Source of the DNA: CAYXUG01 sp964468655
GTDB lineage: Bacteria; Fidelibacterota; Marinisomatia; Marinisomatales; CAYXUG01
Reading direction: 5' to 3'
Assembly (NCBI GenBank): GCA_964468655.1
Contig: CAYXUG010000027.1
Coordinates: 1 to 27,661, forward strand
DNA length: 27,661 nt
The notes beneath the pieces are model-generated. The model saw only the letters and a list, made by a program, of their open reading frames with translations, was not told the DNA's origin and made no database searches. Shown one piece after another: positions 16,579 to 24,450 of the stretch (its first letter is position 1; each line of letters opens with the position of its first letter). The position numbers and the translations under genes are program-made.

Positions 16579-18666
16579 TTAGTTTGTTGAAGCCACCGTT
16601 TCCTTTGGAATTTCACCATAGGACTTAATCACGAGAATTGCATTACCGTCAACATCGGTACTGTTCGGGAAGAAAGGAGGGGGGCCAAAATCGCTGAAAT
16701 TATAATCGTAGTGATAATTTTTATCATATCCAACTCCTGGGGATACATTGTATGGTCCGGGATTATTTCGTTTCATATAACCTCTTTTATTTTGAGATAC
16801 AGAACCCCACAGTTTTACTTCTCCCCGTATATCGCTTTGAGAAGTAAACATCGTTGGAGGGTTTCTATAGGGACCGCGACCATCACCTTTTGACGATTCA
16901 GGAAAGGCAGTGTTTGGATTATGGAGATCTGAGCTGGATAATGAATTTTGCCAGTAATGAGATACAAATGAATCGTTCATGGCTAATAGTGCCGCATTGA
17001 TAATGATATGAGATCCGCCTGCTTGTTGGTTCTTTGCACCGTTGGCTGAGGTGTTTGCAATAATGATATTAGCACCGGAAATGAGTCCTAAACGATTAGG
17101 GGTTCCATAAACTACTTCTCCTGTAAGAATATTGGAATCTTCATAAATGACATTATCTGTTAACCAGATATTGTCCCATACTCTATCGATGATTTGTAAA
17201 TTATCGTGACGACGGTACTCAGTGAAGACATCTGTAATGATTGTAAATTTTCCATCTACCTCTCCTTTAACCCGCACTTGTCCACCTTTCACGTAAATAA
17301 CTGCCAAGTCGGTGTAAAATGTAGTCGGAGGCATAATGTCAGGTATGCCACCAACAGGCTCGAAATCGAAGTGATGAAATCCACTTGATTCACACTTGTG
17401 AAAATTATCGTTGGGATGATTATGGTAATTAGTGAAATTGGAAAAAGGACTTGAATTATCAATTCCTCCTATATAAGCCAGAACCACTTCTTCATCTTGA
17501 ACAAAGGGACTTTCAAAAAATTGGTTTTCTAAATCATTTTCCAAAATAAATTTTCCATCTACTATATCTGTCTCTGTAAGAACTCCCAATAATGCTTTAT
17601 TTGAATCAGGATCTGCAGAAACAACAAAAACTGTGTCACCGATTCCATAATCATTCAAATCACTGAAAACATCCGTCCCTTCAATATCTTCAGAATCTAC
17701 AAAAATTTCACTAGCAGCATAAAAATTGAAAGTTGAATCATAGCTTGCATCAAAAGCGATACTTCCAACATCCAACTGATCCACCCCTGTATCAATATCC
17801 CATCTGAATGTAAGGGGAGGAGGCCCGGATTCACCAACGGGGGGAATTAGGTATGTCCATTGAGAAACGGTAAATCCGCCGGTAACGAACTCAATCTCGG
17901 TCATTATGAGAGTGTCTTTACCTGTACTTCTCCACAGCAAATCATCAGCAGTAAAGACATAGTTGGCATTTTGTTTTGCTCTTTCAGCTGCGCCGTCGGG
18001 AGGATAATCTCTGACTTCAGCAGAGTCGTTAACAGACCCCCAGTTTTGGTCATTACAGCTGTTAAGGTTAATGCCGTTTGATGCTGATACATCTGCCTCA
18101 CTTAAATCAGGGCATCCCCACTGACTCATGGTTAGTTGACCATTTGTATGAACAATACCTTCCAAAATATCATTTTGGCCAAAGGTTACAGTCCCATCAG
18201 TGTAAGGTCCTCCACCCGGTTCTTCAGAATCAGTAAAATACATAAATCTGGAAAAATCTTCTGCCACAAAATTGGCTTCTGCCATTCTTTCTATTGTAAC
18301 CTTTTTTCCTAATGTGTTATAAAACTCACTTACCCCAGTTCCATGAGCATGGAAAATGGTTCTACCATCAAAGGGATCAACATAAGTGGAACAAACAACA
18401 TTTTTGTATTCTCCCATACCATTTACACTGACTCCTTCCTGAGCAAGAAGTCTGGATTCATCCACCAAACTTGGCAAAATTGGCAGAGCTTCGACATTAA
18501 TACCTGTTTCAGCTAATAATAGTGCTTTATCTTCCTCAAAACGGTATTTATGAGATACAGAAGCAGACATAGCATACTTTAGGTAACCCACTGTTATAAA
18601 CATACTGATCATGGTAAAAATGATTGCAGTTGGTGTTGCGGTACCTGTTGAAAATTTTCTCATCAT
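16579..18666 (-). CDS. Very large PilX-like minor pilin / candidate tip protein
   Basis: Probably a pilus-associated exported protein; its exact role is unknown. The start MMRKFSTGTATPT precedes one hydrophobic helix (about 12-30). An amphipathic stretch with LLLAETG (50-55) follows, resembling the 'AEAG' patch after the helix in PilX-type proteins. The canonical Glu5 after a Gly cleavage site is missing, as is known for the tip pseudopilin GspK. The other 640 residues are beta-rich (Gly, Asn, Asp, Ser, Thr), with a possible beta-helix-like section around LEGIVHTNGQLTM (168-180) and LGLISGANIIIAN, and a few cysteines including Cys92 and Cys185. At 695 residues it is several times a normal minor pilin. 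The gene overlaps pilW by 4 bases and lies 2 bases before pilM, in the place of pilX in a V-W-X cassette. Alternatively it is an unrelated exported beta-solenoid protein. Confidence 0.7.
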   Translation of the reverse strand: MMRKFSTGTATPTAIIFTMISMFITVGYLKYAMSASVSHKYRFEEDKALLLAETGINVEALPILPSLVDESRLLAQEGVSVNGMGEYKNVVCSTYVDPFDGRTIFHAHGTGVSEFYNTLGKKVTIERMAEANFVAEDFSRFMYFTDSEEPGGGPYTDGTVTFGQNDILEGIVHTNGQLTMSQWGCPDLSEADVSASNGINLNSCNDQNWGSVNDSAEVRDYPPDGAAERAKQNANYVFTADDLLWRSTGKDTLIMTEIEFVTGGFTVSQWTYLIPPVGESGPPPLTFRWDIDTGVDQLDVGSIAFDASYDSTFNFYAASEIFVDSEDIEGTDVFSDLNDYGIGDTVFVVSADPDSNKALLGVLTETDIVDGKFILENDLENQFFESPFVQDEEVVLAYIGGIDNSSPFSNFTNYHNHPNDNFHKCESSGFHHFDFEPVGGIPDIMPPTTFYTDLAVIYVKGGQVRVKGEVDGKFTIITDVFTEYRRHDNLQIIDRVWDNIWLTDNVIYEDSNILTGEVVYGTPNRLGLISGANIIIANTSANGAKNQQAGGSHIIINAALLAMNDSFVSHYWQNSLSSSDLHNPNTAFPESSKGDGRGPYRNPPTMFTSQSDIRGEVKLWGSVSQNKRGYMKRNNPGPYNVSPGVGYDKNYHYDYNFSDFGPPPFFPNSTDVDGNAILVIKSYGEIPKETVASTN

Positions 18667-19283
18667 CCTGCGAAGTTGTTATTTTGAGATTGAGTTAAAT
18701 AATTATTCGGCATAAATACAGACTTGTGGAAATGAATCACTTCTTTAAGGGTTCCACCGGGTGAATTTTTTGTTTCAACCCCAATATCCAAATAAATATC
18801 CCATGATGATGATGCAAACCGTGCCAGATTGGGCCTGATAGCATTCGCCTGTTTAATTTGAAATTTATTTAATGTAATTAATCTTTGGTTCTGATCCCTG
18901 AATCTTCCCTTTGTTGGAAATTTTAGATTACCGTTAAGGGGATTTTTATTATCAAATAAAATACCCTCTCCTTTATTTGCAGTGACAGTTAAATTGGTTG
19001 GTGTTCCATTTAAATCAAATTTTGTCAGCCGGAGTCTGGAAAACCCATTCACTTCATCTTTCCGGATAAACCTTGCAAGACTGATTTCTTTTGTTATATC
19101 TCTCATAACGCTATTTCCATAATGGTGGACATCTCGGAGGACTGAATCATCCTGATAGTGGTACATGACAGTTCTAAGACTTATCCCTAAACCTATGGTG
19201 ATAATACCCAGAACAACAATTGTTGTCACCATTTCAATAATAGTAACACCAGATGACCAACGGATTGACTTTTTCATATTCAT
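18663..19283 (-). CDS. pilW: PilW-like minor prepilin
   Basis: Minor pilin expected in the priming complex at the pilus tip. Residues 1-12 form a basic leader (MNMKKSIRWSSG) cut before Val. The mature N-terminus VTIIEMVTT has Glu5 and continues into a hydrophobic helix (IVVLGIITIGLGISL). The protein has 206 residues, with a beta-rich C-terminal half (FNKFQIKQANAIR-like strands after a glycine-rich turn). The ATG overlaps the pilV stop by 4 bases; Met3 is a second possible start that leaves the mature protein unchanged. The specific name PilW rests on order (after PilV, before the PilX-like protein) and size, so 'PilW/GspJ-like' is the safe reading. Confidence 0.78.
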   Translation of the reverse strand: MNMKKSIRWSSGVTIIEMVTTIVVLGIITIGLGISLRTVMYHYQDDSVLRDVHHYGNSVMRDITKEISLARFIRKDEVNGFSRLRLTKFDLNGTPTNLTVTANKGEGILFDNKNPLNGNLKFPTKGRFRDQNQRLITLNKFQIKQANAIRPNLARFASSSWDIYLDIGVETKNSPGGTLKEVIHFHKSVFMPNNYLTQSQNNNFAG

Positions 19284-19732
19284 TTTGGGAACTCCATCAT
19301 AACCATTTCTATGTCTTCACGATTAACCGCTTTTCGTGACGGCGTAGAGAAATCTTCCCATTTAATCCATGCTTTCAGAAGGTACCTGTCAATGTTGCTG
19401 GATGAATCAGTTTGTACGAGGGCAAGAGGATTGTAATAGATTGTTGCCGTCAGTTTTGTAGTTTCAAATTGATTGCCAAAAAGATAAACCGTTTTACCCT
19501 GAAGGTCACCCGCCCTTTCTGTTACAGACAAATTACCATCTGCGATTCTTCCTTTCATGGTTTCCACAAAACTCAATAGTTCCTGGGCTGCCCGTTCCTT
19601 CACGGCAATTGCCCGCAATTCACCCCGCGCATGGGTGGCACCCACAACCATCGCATAAGCTGCAATGCTCACAATCAATACGCCCACGAGGACTTCGATA
19701 AATGAGAAACCCTGTTGATAACGTTTTTTCAT
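19280..19732 (-). CDS. pilV: PilV-like minor prepilin
   Basis: Minor pilin of 150 residues. I start at the ATG at 19732, which gives a short basic leader (MKKRYQQG) before the mature end FSFIEVLVGVLIVSIAAYAM. Glu5 and the Gly|Phe cleavage site are canonical. An upstream in-frame Met would begin inside pilT and put 15 extra residues before the leader. The conserved 'FSFIEVLVGVLIVSI' start followed by a long Ala-rich helix is typical of PilV/GspI. Downstream residues include strands near TATIYYNPLAL and KAWIKWED. It begins 4 bases after the pilT stop and overlaps pilW by 4 bases. Confidence 0.85.
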   Translation of the reverse strand: MKKRYQQGFSFIEVLVGVLIVSIAAYAMVVGATHARGELRAIAVKERAAQELLSFVETMKGRIADGNLSVTERAGDLQGKTVYLFGNQFETTKLTATIYYNPLALVQTDSSSNIDRYLLKAWIKWEDFSTPSRKAVNREDIEMVMMEFPK

Positions 19733-19736
19733 AGGT

Positions 19737-20789
19737 TTAAAGAATATTACTCCCGAATAATTTTGGGTTGTCTGCAATTTGAGCTGCAGCCGACCGTTCT
19801 ATCTTCCCTTGGGAAACAAGTCTCTGCAGATCTTGATCTAAGGTTTGCATTCCTTCCACACCACCCGCCTGCATCACAGAAGTGATCTGATAAATTCTAT
19901 CTTCACGGATCAAATTTCTGATGGCAGTGGTGGCCATCATTATTTCTAGTGCCGGGACCCGTCCTTTTTTGTCCTTGGTTTGCAACAATTTTTGAGCAAT
20001 CACTGCTTCTAAACTTTCTGACATCATTGAACGAATCTGACCTTTTTGACTTGCAGGGAAAATATCGATAATTCTGTCAACTGCCTTTACAGCGCTGCTC
20101 GTATGTAATGTAGAAAGGACAAGGTGTCCCGTTTCTGCTGCTGTTAATGCAAGTGAAATTGTTTCAAGATCACGCATTTCACCAACTAAAATGATATCCG
20201 GATCTTCCCGAAGAGCAGCCCTAAGAGCATTGGCGAAACTTTGGGTGGACGCACCCAGTTCTCTTTGATTTATCATACACTGGTTTGTATAGTGAAAATA
20301 TTCAACTGGATCTTCTATTGTGATGATATGTCCCGACCGGTTCTGATTCATATGGTCAACCATGGCTGCCAAGGTTGTGCTTTTACCTGATCCGGTTGGA
20401 CCTGTAAGAAGGACCAATCCACGATCTAGCATAGAAAGATTTTCTAATATGGGAGGTAAACCCAATTCATCAAAACCTTTCGGTATTTCAGGAATTGCGC
20501 GGAAAACGGCTGCAATCCCTCGAATTTGATGAAAAAAGTTTACTCGAAACCTTCCTTTTCCATCCAGTTGTGAACTGAAATCGATTTCTTTAATATCTCT
20601 AAAATTTTGAATCTGATCATCATTCATTACTTGGGGAAGAATAGATTCCATGTCACCATCAGAAGTCATATCCATATTCAACGGTTTCATGACTCCGTTA
20701 ATACGAACCATGGGAATTGATCCAACGCTCAGATGGAGGTCAGATGCACCCGATTCTAAAGCATAAGCCAGTAGTTTAGTTATCTCCAT
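19737..20789 (-). CDS. pilT: Type IV pilus retraction ATPase
   Basis: Hexameric cytoplasmic ATPase that depolymerises the pilus and so powers twitching and DNA uptake in known systems. The 350-residue protein begins with an N-terminal domain containing ASDLHLS (15-21). Walker A is GPTGSGKS (130-137), the Asp-box region is ITIEDPVEY (156-164), Walker B is DIILVGE (198-204) and the His-box is STLHTSSA (226-233). The PilT-specific C-terminal motif AIRNLIRE is intact at 289-296. It lacks the tetracysteine motif of PilB. It starts 2 bases after pilA and is directly followed by pilV. Placing the retraction motor immediately behind the pilin is unusual compared with the common pilT-pilU or pilT-pilB-pilC layouts. 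Confidence 0.96.
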   Translation of the reverse strand: MEITKLLAYALESGASDLHLSVGSIPMVRINGVMKPLNMDMTSDGDMESILPQVMNDDQIQNFRDIKEIDFSSQLDGKGRFRVNFFHQIRGIAAVFRAIPEIPKGFDELGLPPILENLSMLDRGLVLLTGPTGSGKSTTLAAMVDHMNQNRSGHIITIEDPVEYFHYTNQCMINQRELGASTQSFANALRAALREDPDIILVGEMRDLETISLALTAAETGHLVLSTLHTSSAVKAVDRIIDIFPASQKGQIRSMMSESLEAVIAQKLLQTKDKKGRVPALEIMMATTAIRNLIREDRIYQITSVMQAGGVEGMQTLDQDLQRLVSQGKIERSAAAQIADNPKLFGSNIL

Positions 20790-20791
20790 TT

Positions 20792-21208
20792 CTAATCTTT
20801 TTCTGTTGTACCGTAACCCCTATATCTGCCTGCTTCCCTGTCAAATTCCACAACTTTTCCTTCACCACCATCCATATCACCAGTGCTTGTAGCAATGATT
20901 TTTCCACCTTGATTATCCAGTTGCAGTTCGAATGCCCATTTGCGCTTTGTGGATCTGTCAACCTCAAGTTGACCCGCTTGTTCCAATTCTTCAACATCTG
21001 TAGGCCAGACCCCATATGTCTGGTAATACATTTTTCCTGCGTTGTCAATATTCCCGATTACAGATTTGGCTTCTGACGCTCTCGCGCTCTCTACGTATTT
21101 TACATACGTTGGTACAGCAATCGCTGCCAAGATAGCGACGATGACGACGACAACCATGATTTCAATCATGGTAAAACCGTTTGACAATTTTTTGTCTGTT
21201 TGATTCAT
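20792..21208 (-). CDS. pilA: Type IV prepilin, probable major pilin
   Basis: Structural pilin, cut by PilD and assembled through its N-terminal helix. The ATG at 21208 is chosen because GGAG lies nine bases before it; the slightly longer frame would need TTG. The leader is MNQTDKKLSNG and the mature end is FTMIEIMVVVVIVAILAAIAVP, with Glu5 and the helix-kinking Pro22. The mature protein is about 127 residues, short for a major pilin and closer to GspG or short Geobacter-type pilins. It has no cysteine, so the usual C-terminal disulfide loop is absent; an acidic-glycine segment (STGDMDGGEG) may bind a metal instead. Being first in the operon behind a structured leader favours major over minor pilin, though a second major pilin elsewhere is possible. 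Confidence 0.88.
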   Translation of the reverse strand: MNQTDKKLSNGFTMIEIMVVVVIVAILAAIAVPTYVKYVESARASEAKSVIGNIDNAGKMYYQTYGVWPTDVEELEQAGQLEVDRSTKRKWAFELQLDNQGGKIIATSTGDMDGGEGKVVEFDREAGRYRGYGTTEKD

Positions 21209-21246
21209 AAACAAATTCTCCTAATTGAGTCTATTAATGGTTAAAA

Positions 21247-21338
21247 ATTATCGAGCTTCCATTCGATAATAATTCAAATATTTTCAGAAAACTGAATGTA
21301 TACTGTAAAATTGCGTCAGGATACACTTATCCCGCAAT
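21247..21338 (-). promoter_or_regulatory. pilA: Structured leader of pilA (three hairpins)
   Basis: On the - strand three inverted repeats precede pilA. First, ATTGCG/CGCAAT (21310-21315 with 21333-21338) encloses GGATA/TATCC with a 4-base loop and a 3-base bulge. Second, TTCAG/CTGAA (21283-21296) has a 4-base loop. Third, ATTATCGA/TCGATAAT (21247-21254 with 21263-21270) has an 8-base loop and is followed by four T, ending about 38 bases before the start codon. The last could act as a weak attenuator. It does not match the c-di-GMP-I riboswitch consensus as I know it. A role in pilA expression or mRNA stability is inference. Confidence 0.4.
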
Positions 21339-21370
21339 CGTACAACGACCGACTGACGGTACCAACTTAC

Positions 21371-21389
21371 AAAAAAAAGAAGTGTCTTC
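21371..21389 (-). terminator. Weak candidate terminator after the GNAT gene
   Basis: Read on the - strand, GAAG-ACA-CTTC is followed by eight T residues, 23 bases after the stop codon of the acetyltransferase gene. The T tract is convincing but the stem is only four base pairs, so termination may be partial. If real, it separates the acetyltransferase transcript from the pilus operon. Confidence 0.3.
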
Positions 21390-21412
21390 AATGAATAAAT
21401 CAATTGACAGTG

Positions 21413-21874
21413 TCACCCGGTTGAATACTCCAGTTTAGGTAAAATTCTTACATTTTTTAGTAAAGTGTACCGGTGTTCTCCATTCCGTTTTGCTCCCATT
21501 TTAAGATAGAATTCCTCTGCATTCGGGTCTGAAATAATTTCAAAAGATTCATATCCCATATTTCTGATTCTATCCACGGCATGTTTAAAAAGAATTGTCC
21601 CAATCTTTTTTTTTATAAAATCTGGGTGTACCCACAAATGTTCAAGCTCACATTGGTTTTTCGAAAGTGTTATTCCATAAAATCCGATAGCATTATTCGA
21701 TGATTCGGCTAAGAAAACGTCATTTTCATTGATAAAATTTTTATCAATAGTGAGATCCTTTTTCATTGCTTCCATCCAGTATTCAGGGTATGACCAGTTT
21801 TGTTTGGATTCAAAAGCGATTTTGGTAAGAATTTCAGCATCACTTTCCACTGCTCTTCTGATATGCATTTTCAT
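21413..21874 (-). CDS. GNAT-family N-acetyltransferase
   Basis: Transfers an acetyl group from acetyl-CoA to an unknown amine. The 153-residue protein starts with the usual beta-strand and IRRAVESDAE. The core strand LEHLWVHPDF (77-86) leads into the CoA-pyrophosphate loop KKKIGTILF (88-96), followed by a helix. A late NAEEFYLKMGAKR (118-130) is the family's motif-B region. Met3 could also be the start. The gene lies 3 bases after a small unknown gene and about 200 bases before pilA. An 11-base palindrome (TGACA-G-TGTCA, 21405-21415) covers its stop codon. The substrate (small molecule, protein N-terminus or antibiotic) cannot be told. Confidence 0.85.
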   Translation of the reverse strand: MKMHIRRAVESDAEILTKIAFESKQNWSYPEYWMEAMKKDLTIDKNFINENDVFLAESSNNAIGFYGITLSKNQCELEHLWVHPDFIKKKIGTILFKHAVDRIRNMGYESFEIISDPNAEEFYLKMGAKRNGEHRYTLLKNVRILPKLEYSTG

Positions 21875-21877
21875 TTT

Positions 21878-22093
21878 TCAGTTTTCGTAATCAATATCTG
21901 CTGCACTTGTTGAAAATTTTCTGACTATATCGCAGGCAGATTTCAGCATATTTTGTTTCATTGTATGAATTTTTATCGTTAAATCCTTTCGATACTTTTG
22001 TTTTTCGTTTGAAGAAGGTAGCACTTTCTGATTAAATAGATTTACGGTAATTTGAATATAATCGTTTCCTTGAAAGATTTTATATTGAACCAT
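21878..22093 (-). CDS. Small protein of unknown function
   Basis: A 71-residue frame from the ATG at 22093 (an extension by 8 residues to 22117 would run into the divergent hydrolase gene). Composition is balanced and soluble, with many Lys, Asn, Gln and Ser, and no membrane segment or recognised motif. It is 3 bases before the acetyltransferase start and on the same strand, so the two could be co-transcribed. There is no Shine-Dalgarno, and only 7 bases separate it from the divergent start codon at 22101, so the promoters of both genes would have to lie inside each other. I judge it a possible but unproven gene. Confidence 0.4.
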   Translation of the reverse strand: MVQYKIFQGNDYIQITVNLFNQKVLPSSNEKQKYRKDLTIKIHTMKQNMLKSACDIVRKFSTSAADIDYEN

Positions 22094-22100
22094 TAGATTA

Positions 22101-22940
22101 ATGAATTTTATCCCCACAACTGATCTTGGCGGTTCCGGCGAATCTATTTATTTTCTCCACGCAAACGGTTTTCCGCCAAAAATTTATTCACCGCTTTTGG
22201 AAAAATTAACGAGCGATTTCCACGTGAAGACACCTTTGCTGCGCCCATTGTGGGCTGATCCTCCGAAGGGAAAAATAAAGACCTGGGAGCCGTTTGTTGA
22301 TGATTTCATATCCATTATTGAAAATGAAAGGGGAAATGCATATGCTGCCGGACATTCATTCGGTGGAACGGTTATTCTCCTTGCCGCTATACGCAGACCT
22401 GATTTGTTTAGTAAAATTATTTTGCTCGATCCGGTATTATTATCCAGGAAGTTGATTCTACCCTGGAAATTTCTCTCTTTCCTCGGACTCGCCAAATATG
22501 TCCACCCACTGGCAAAAATAACACGCAATAAAAGACGGACTTTTGACAACACTAACACCATGTTTGGGCACTATAGAAAAAAGGAAATATTCAAACTGTT
22601 GGACGACAATTCTCTACAGGCTTTTGTTGAGGGTTCCGTTAAGGAGGCGGAAAATGGTACGGTAGAACTTATTTATTCCCCTGAATGGGAAGCCAGAATT
22701 TATCTTTCCGTGATGCACAATGATTTTGAGATTTGGCGAGGATTGAAAGATTTTCAGGTTTCATGTTTGGCGTTGGTAGCAGAAGAAACAGATTCATTCG
22801 TAAAAAGTAGTCAGATAAGATTTCAGGAGTTATTACCAAAAGCCCGGTTTCATGTTCTTCCCGGGACAACTCACCTTTTTCCATTGGAACAGCCGAATAA
22901 GGTGGCACAAGCCATGAAAGTTTTTCTATTAAATGGCTAA
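22101..22940 (+). CDS. Alpha/beta hydrolase
   Basis: Cytoplasmic alpha/beta-fold hydrolase of unknown substrate. In 279 residues, FLHANGF (18-24) is the oxyanion-hole HG-like loop. GHSFGG (84-89) gives nucleophile Ser86, Asp231 sits in AEETDSF as a likely acid, and His258 in GTTHLFPLEQP is the catalytic histidine. There is no signal peptide or membrane helix. The overall pattern resembles small esterases and MhpC/BioH-type enzymes, but no substrate-specific motif is clear. Its last 8 bases overlap the rlmN start, implying one transcript. Confidence 0.82.
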   Translation: MNFIPTTDLGGSGESIYFLHANGFPPKIYSPLLEKLTSDFHVKTPLLRPLWADPPKGKIKTWEPFVDDFISIIENERGNAYAAGHSFGGTVILLAAIRRPDLFSKIILLDPVLLSRKLILPWKFLSFLGLAKYVHPLAKITRNKRRTFDNTNTMFGHYRKKEIFKLLDDNSLQAFVEGSVKEAENGTVELIYSPEWEARIYLSVMHNDFEIWRGLKDFQVSCLALVAEETDSFVKSSQIRFQELLPKARFHVLPGTTHLFPLEQPNKVAQAMKVFLLNG

Positions 22941-23976
22941 TAATTTGAATAATGAAAGGGCATCCCTTGTGGGAATGACCAAAGAGGAGTTGAGGCAATT
23001 GTGCCAAAATTTCAGTGAACCGGAGTACCGGGGCGATCAGATTTTCCACTGGATTTATGTGCAAAGGGTGAGAGAAATAAAGGAGATGGATAATCTGCCA
23101 AATAAATTCAGAAACAATCTGGAAGAACAATTCAGAATACCCGCTTTGGAAACAACTGAAGTAAAATCACTTCAAAATGGTGATACATCCAAATTCCTGT
23201 TTCAGCTTTTTACAAGAGAGAAGATTGAATCTGTTCTGATGAAGGAAGGTCAGCGGACCACTGTTTGCTTATCTACGCAGGTGGGATGCGCTCTTGGGTG
23301 TACATTCTGCGCCACAGCCAAAATGGGATTCCAGAAGAATCTATCTGTCGGAGAAATTGTTGACCAATATTTGACCCTTCAGAATTTCAGTGAGAGACGG
23401 ATTTCCAACGCTGTTTTCATGGGTATGGGAGAACCATTCATGAATTACAAGAGTGTCATGTCTGCCTCGAAATTGTTGAATCATCGGGATGGGATTCAAT
23501 TAAGCGCGAGAAAAATCACCATATCCACTGTTGGAATCATTCCTAAAATTATCCAATTTGCCAATGAAGGATTTAAGTTCAAGCTGGCAATCAGTTTGAA
23601 TGGAACAACACAAAAAAACAGGACTGCAATTATGCCTATTGCCCAAAAATACAGTCTAAATGAATTGATTGATGCAGCTAAATATTATTACAAAAAATCC
23701 AATTCATTTGTCACATTCGAATATGTTTTGATGGAAAATGAAACCGATTCAAAAGAAGACGCAGAAAGATTAATTGACTTGCTTCAAGGATTACCATGCA
23801 AGGTGAATTTTATTCCCTACAATTCGTTTGATGATTCTTACAGCCGTCCCGATGAGAATCGAATGAACCTGTTTTTGAATGCATTGAGAAAGGCGCCTTT
23901 CATTGTGACAGTGAGGTGGAGCAAGGGAACGAATATTAATGCCGGTTGCGGGCAGCTGGCTGTAATGGAGGATTAG
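22933..23976 (+). CDS. rlmN: Dual-specificity RlmN methyltransferase (radical SAM)
   Basis: Methylates C2 of A2503 in 23S rRNA and of A37 in some tRNAs, using a radical SAM mechanism. The [4Fe-4S] cysteines are Cys119, Cys123 and Cys126 (CALGCTFC). The two extra catalytic cysteines of the family are both present: Cys112 before the cluster (VCLSTQVGC) and Cys339 in INAGCGQL near the C-terminus. GMGEPFMNY is the SAM-binding GGE-like motif. The length of 347 is normal. Retention of both cysteines and of the A2503 motif favours RlmN over the C8-methylating Cfr resistance enzyme. The start codon lies within the end of the hydrolase gene. It converges with the TerB-like gene across 6 bases. Confidence 0.95.
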   Translation: MANNLNNERASLVGMTKEELRQLCQNFSEPEYRGDQIFHWIYVQRVREIKEMDNLPNKFRNNLEEQFRIPALETTEVKSLQNGDTSKFLFQLFTREKIESVLMKEGQRTTVCLSTQVGCALGCTFCATAKMGFQKNLSVGEIVDQYLTLQNFSERRISNAVFMGMGEPFMNYKSVMSASKLLNHRDGIQLSARKITISTVGIIPKIIQFANEGFKFKLAISLNGTTQKNRTAIMPIAQKYSLNELIDAAKYYYKKSNSFVTFEYVLMENETDSKEDAERLIDLLQGLPCKVNFIPYNSFDDSYSRPDENRMNLFLNALRKAPFIVTVRWSKGTNINAGCGQLAVMED

Positions 23977-23982
23977 ATAATT

Positions 23983-24393
23983 TTATTCGTCTGGAATGTT
24001 AATTTTGATGTCCAGCTTATCTTCAATGAGGGATATCATTTCAACTTCACTGGATAAAATCATTCCGTCGGCGTGGATCAATTCTGCCAGTTTTTGAGCG
24101 AGATTCCCCTGTAACTGTTCTTGACTGTAATGTTTTTTAAGCTGGTCACAGACAGTGATTAAATGGTTTTTTCGTTCGAAATCATTCTGTGAAATAATCA
24201 ATTGACAGGCGCTTTGATAAATTCCCCGAGCTCTATCAGGTGTATGATCGGGAAATAATTTTGCAAGTGATTCTGCCCAGACTTCCTTTTCTTTCCAGTT
24301 AATTTGATTGTCAGCCAATTGCAGACACGAGAAGAGGTGAGTGATTAATTGAAGAGGTGTATATTCTTTGACAGATGTGTGGTGTTCCGGCAT
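23983..24393 (-). CDS. TerB-like helical protein
   Basis: A 136-residue protein, predicted mostly alpha-helical, with the spacing and acidic patches of the TerB family ('LADNQINWKEKEVW' near 26-39 and 'IHADGMILSSEVEMI' near 106-120, a repeated D-G-x-I/x-x-x-E-like pattern). TerB-type proteins are linked to tellurite resistance and membrane stress in some bacteria and carry an acidic metal-binding surface, but many family members have no known role. Transcription would run away from the metallophosphoesterase gene and towards rlmN. No signal peptide is visible. Confidence 0.5.
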   Translation of the reverse strand: MPEHHTSVKEYTPLQLITHLFSCLQLADNQINWKEKEVWAESLAKLFPDHTPDRARGIYQSACQLIISQNDFERKNHLITVCDQLKKHYSQEQLQGNLAQKLAELIHADGMILSSEVEMISLIEDKLDIKINIPDE

Positions 24394-24450
24394 AATTTTA
24401 GTGGATCAAAGTTATATTTTGGCGGTGTAAACAGAAATAAAAATAATAAT

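Noticed and set aside
20776..21048. 90-codon open frame on the - strand
   Set aside because: It overlaps pilA in another frame; the pilin reading has a leader, Glu5 and a Shine-Dalgarno site.
6652..21208. Type II secretion system instead of type IV pilus
   Set aside because: PilT with AIRNLIRE, the PilM-N-O-P block and a pilin-led operon define a pilus; no GspC, GspL, GspM or GspD-type genes are present.
21209..21412. c-di-GMP-I riboswitch or sigma-54 promoter ahead of pilA
   Set aside because: The conserved riboswitch bases and the GG-N10-GC spacing of a -24/-12 promoter were looked for and not found.
22669..23130. 153-codon open frame on the - strand
   Set aside because: It is antisense to the hydrolase/rlmN junction, where both + strand proteins have intact catalytic motifs.
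22933..23976. Cfr-type antibiotic resistance methyltransferase
   Set aside because: Motif layout, length and chromosomal housekeeping context fit RlmN; nothing suggests mobile DNA.
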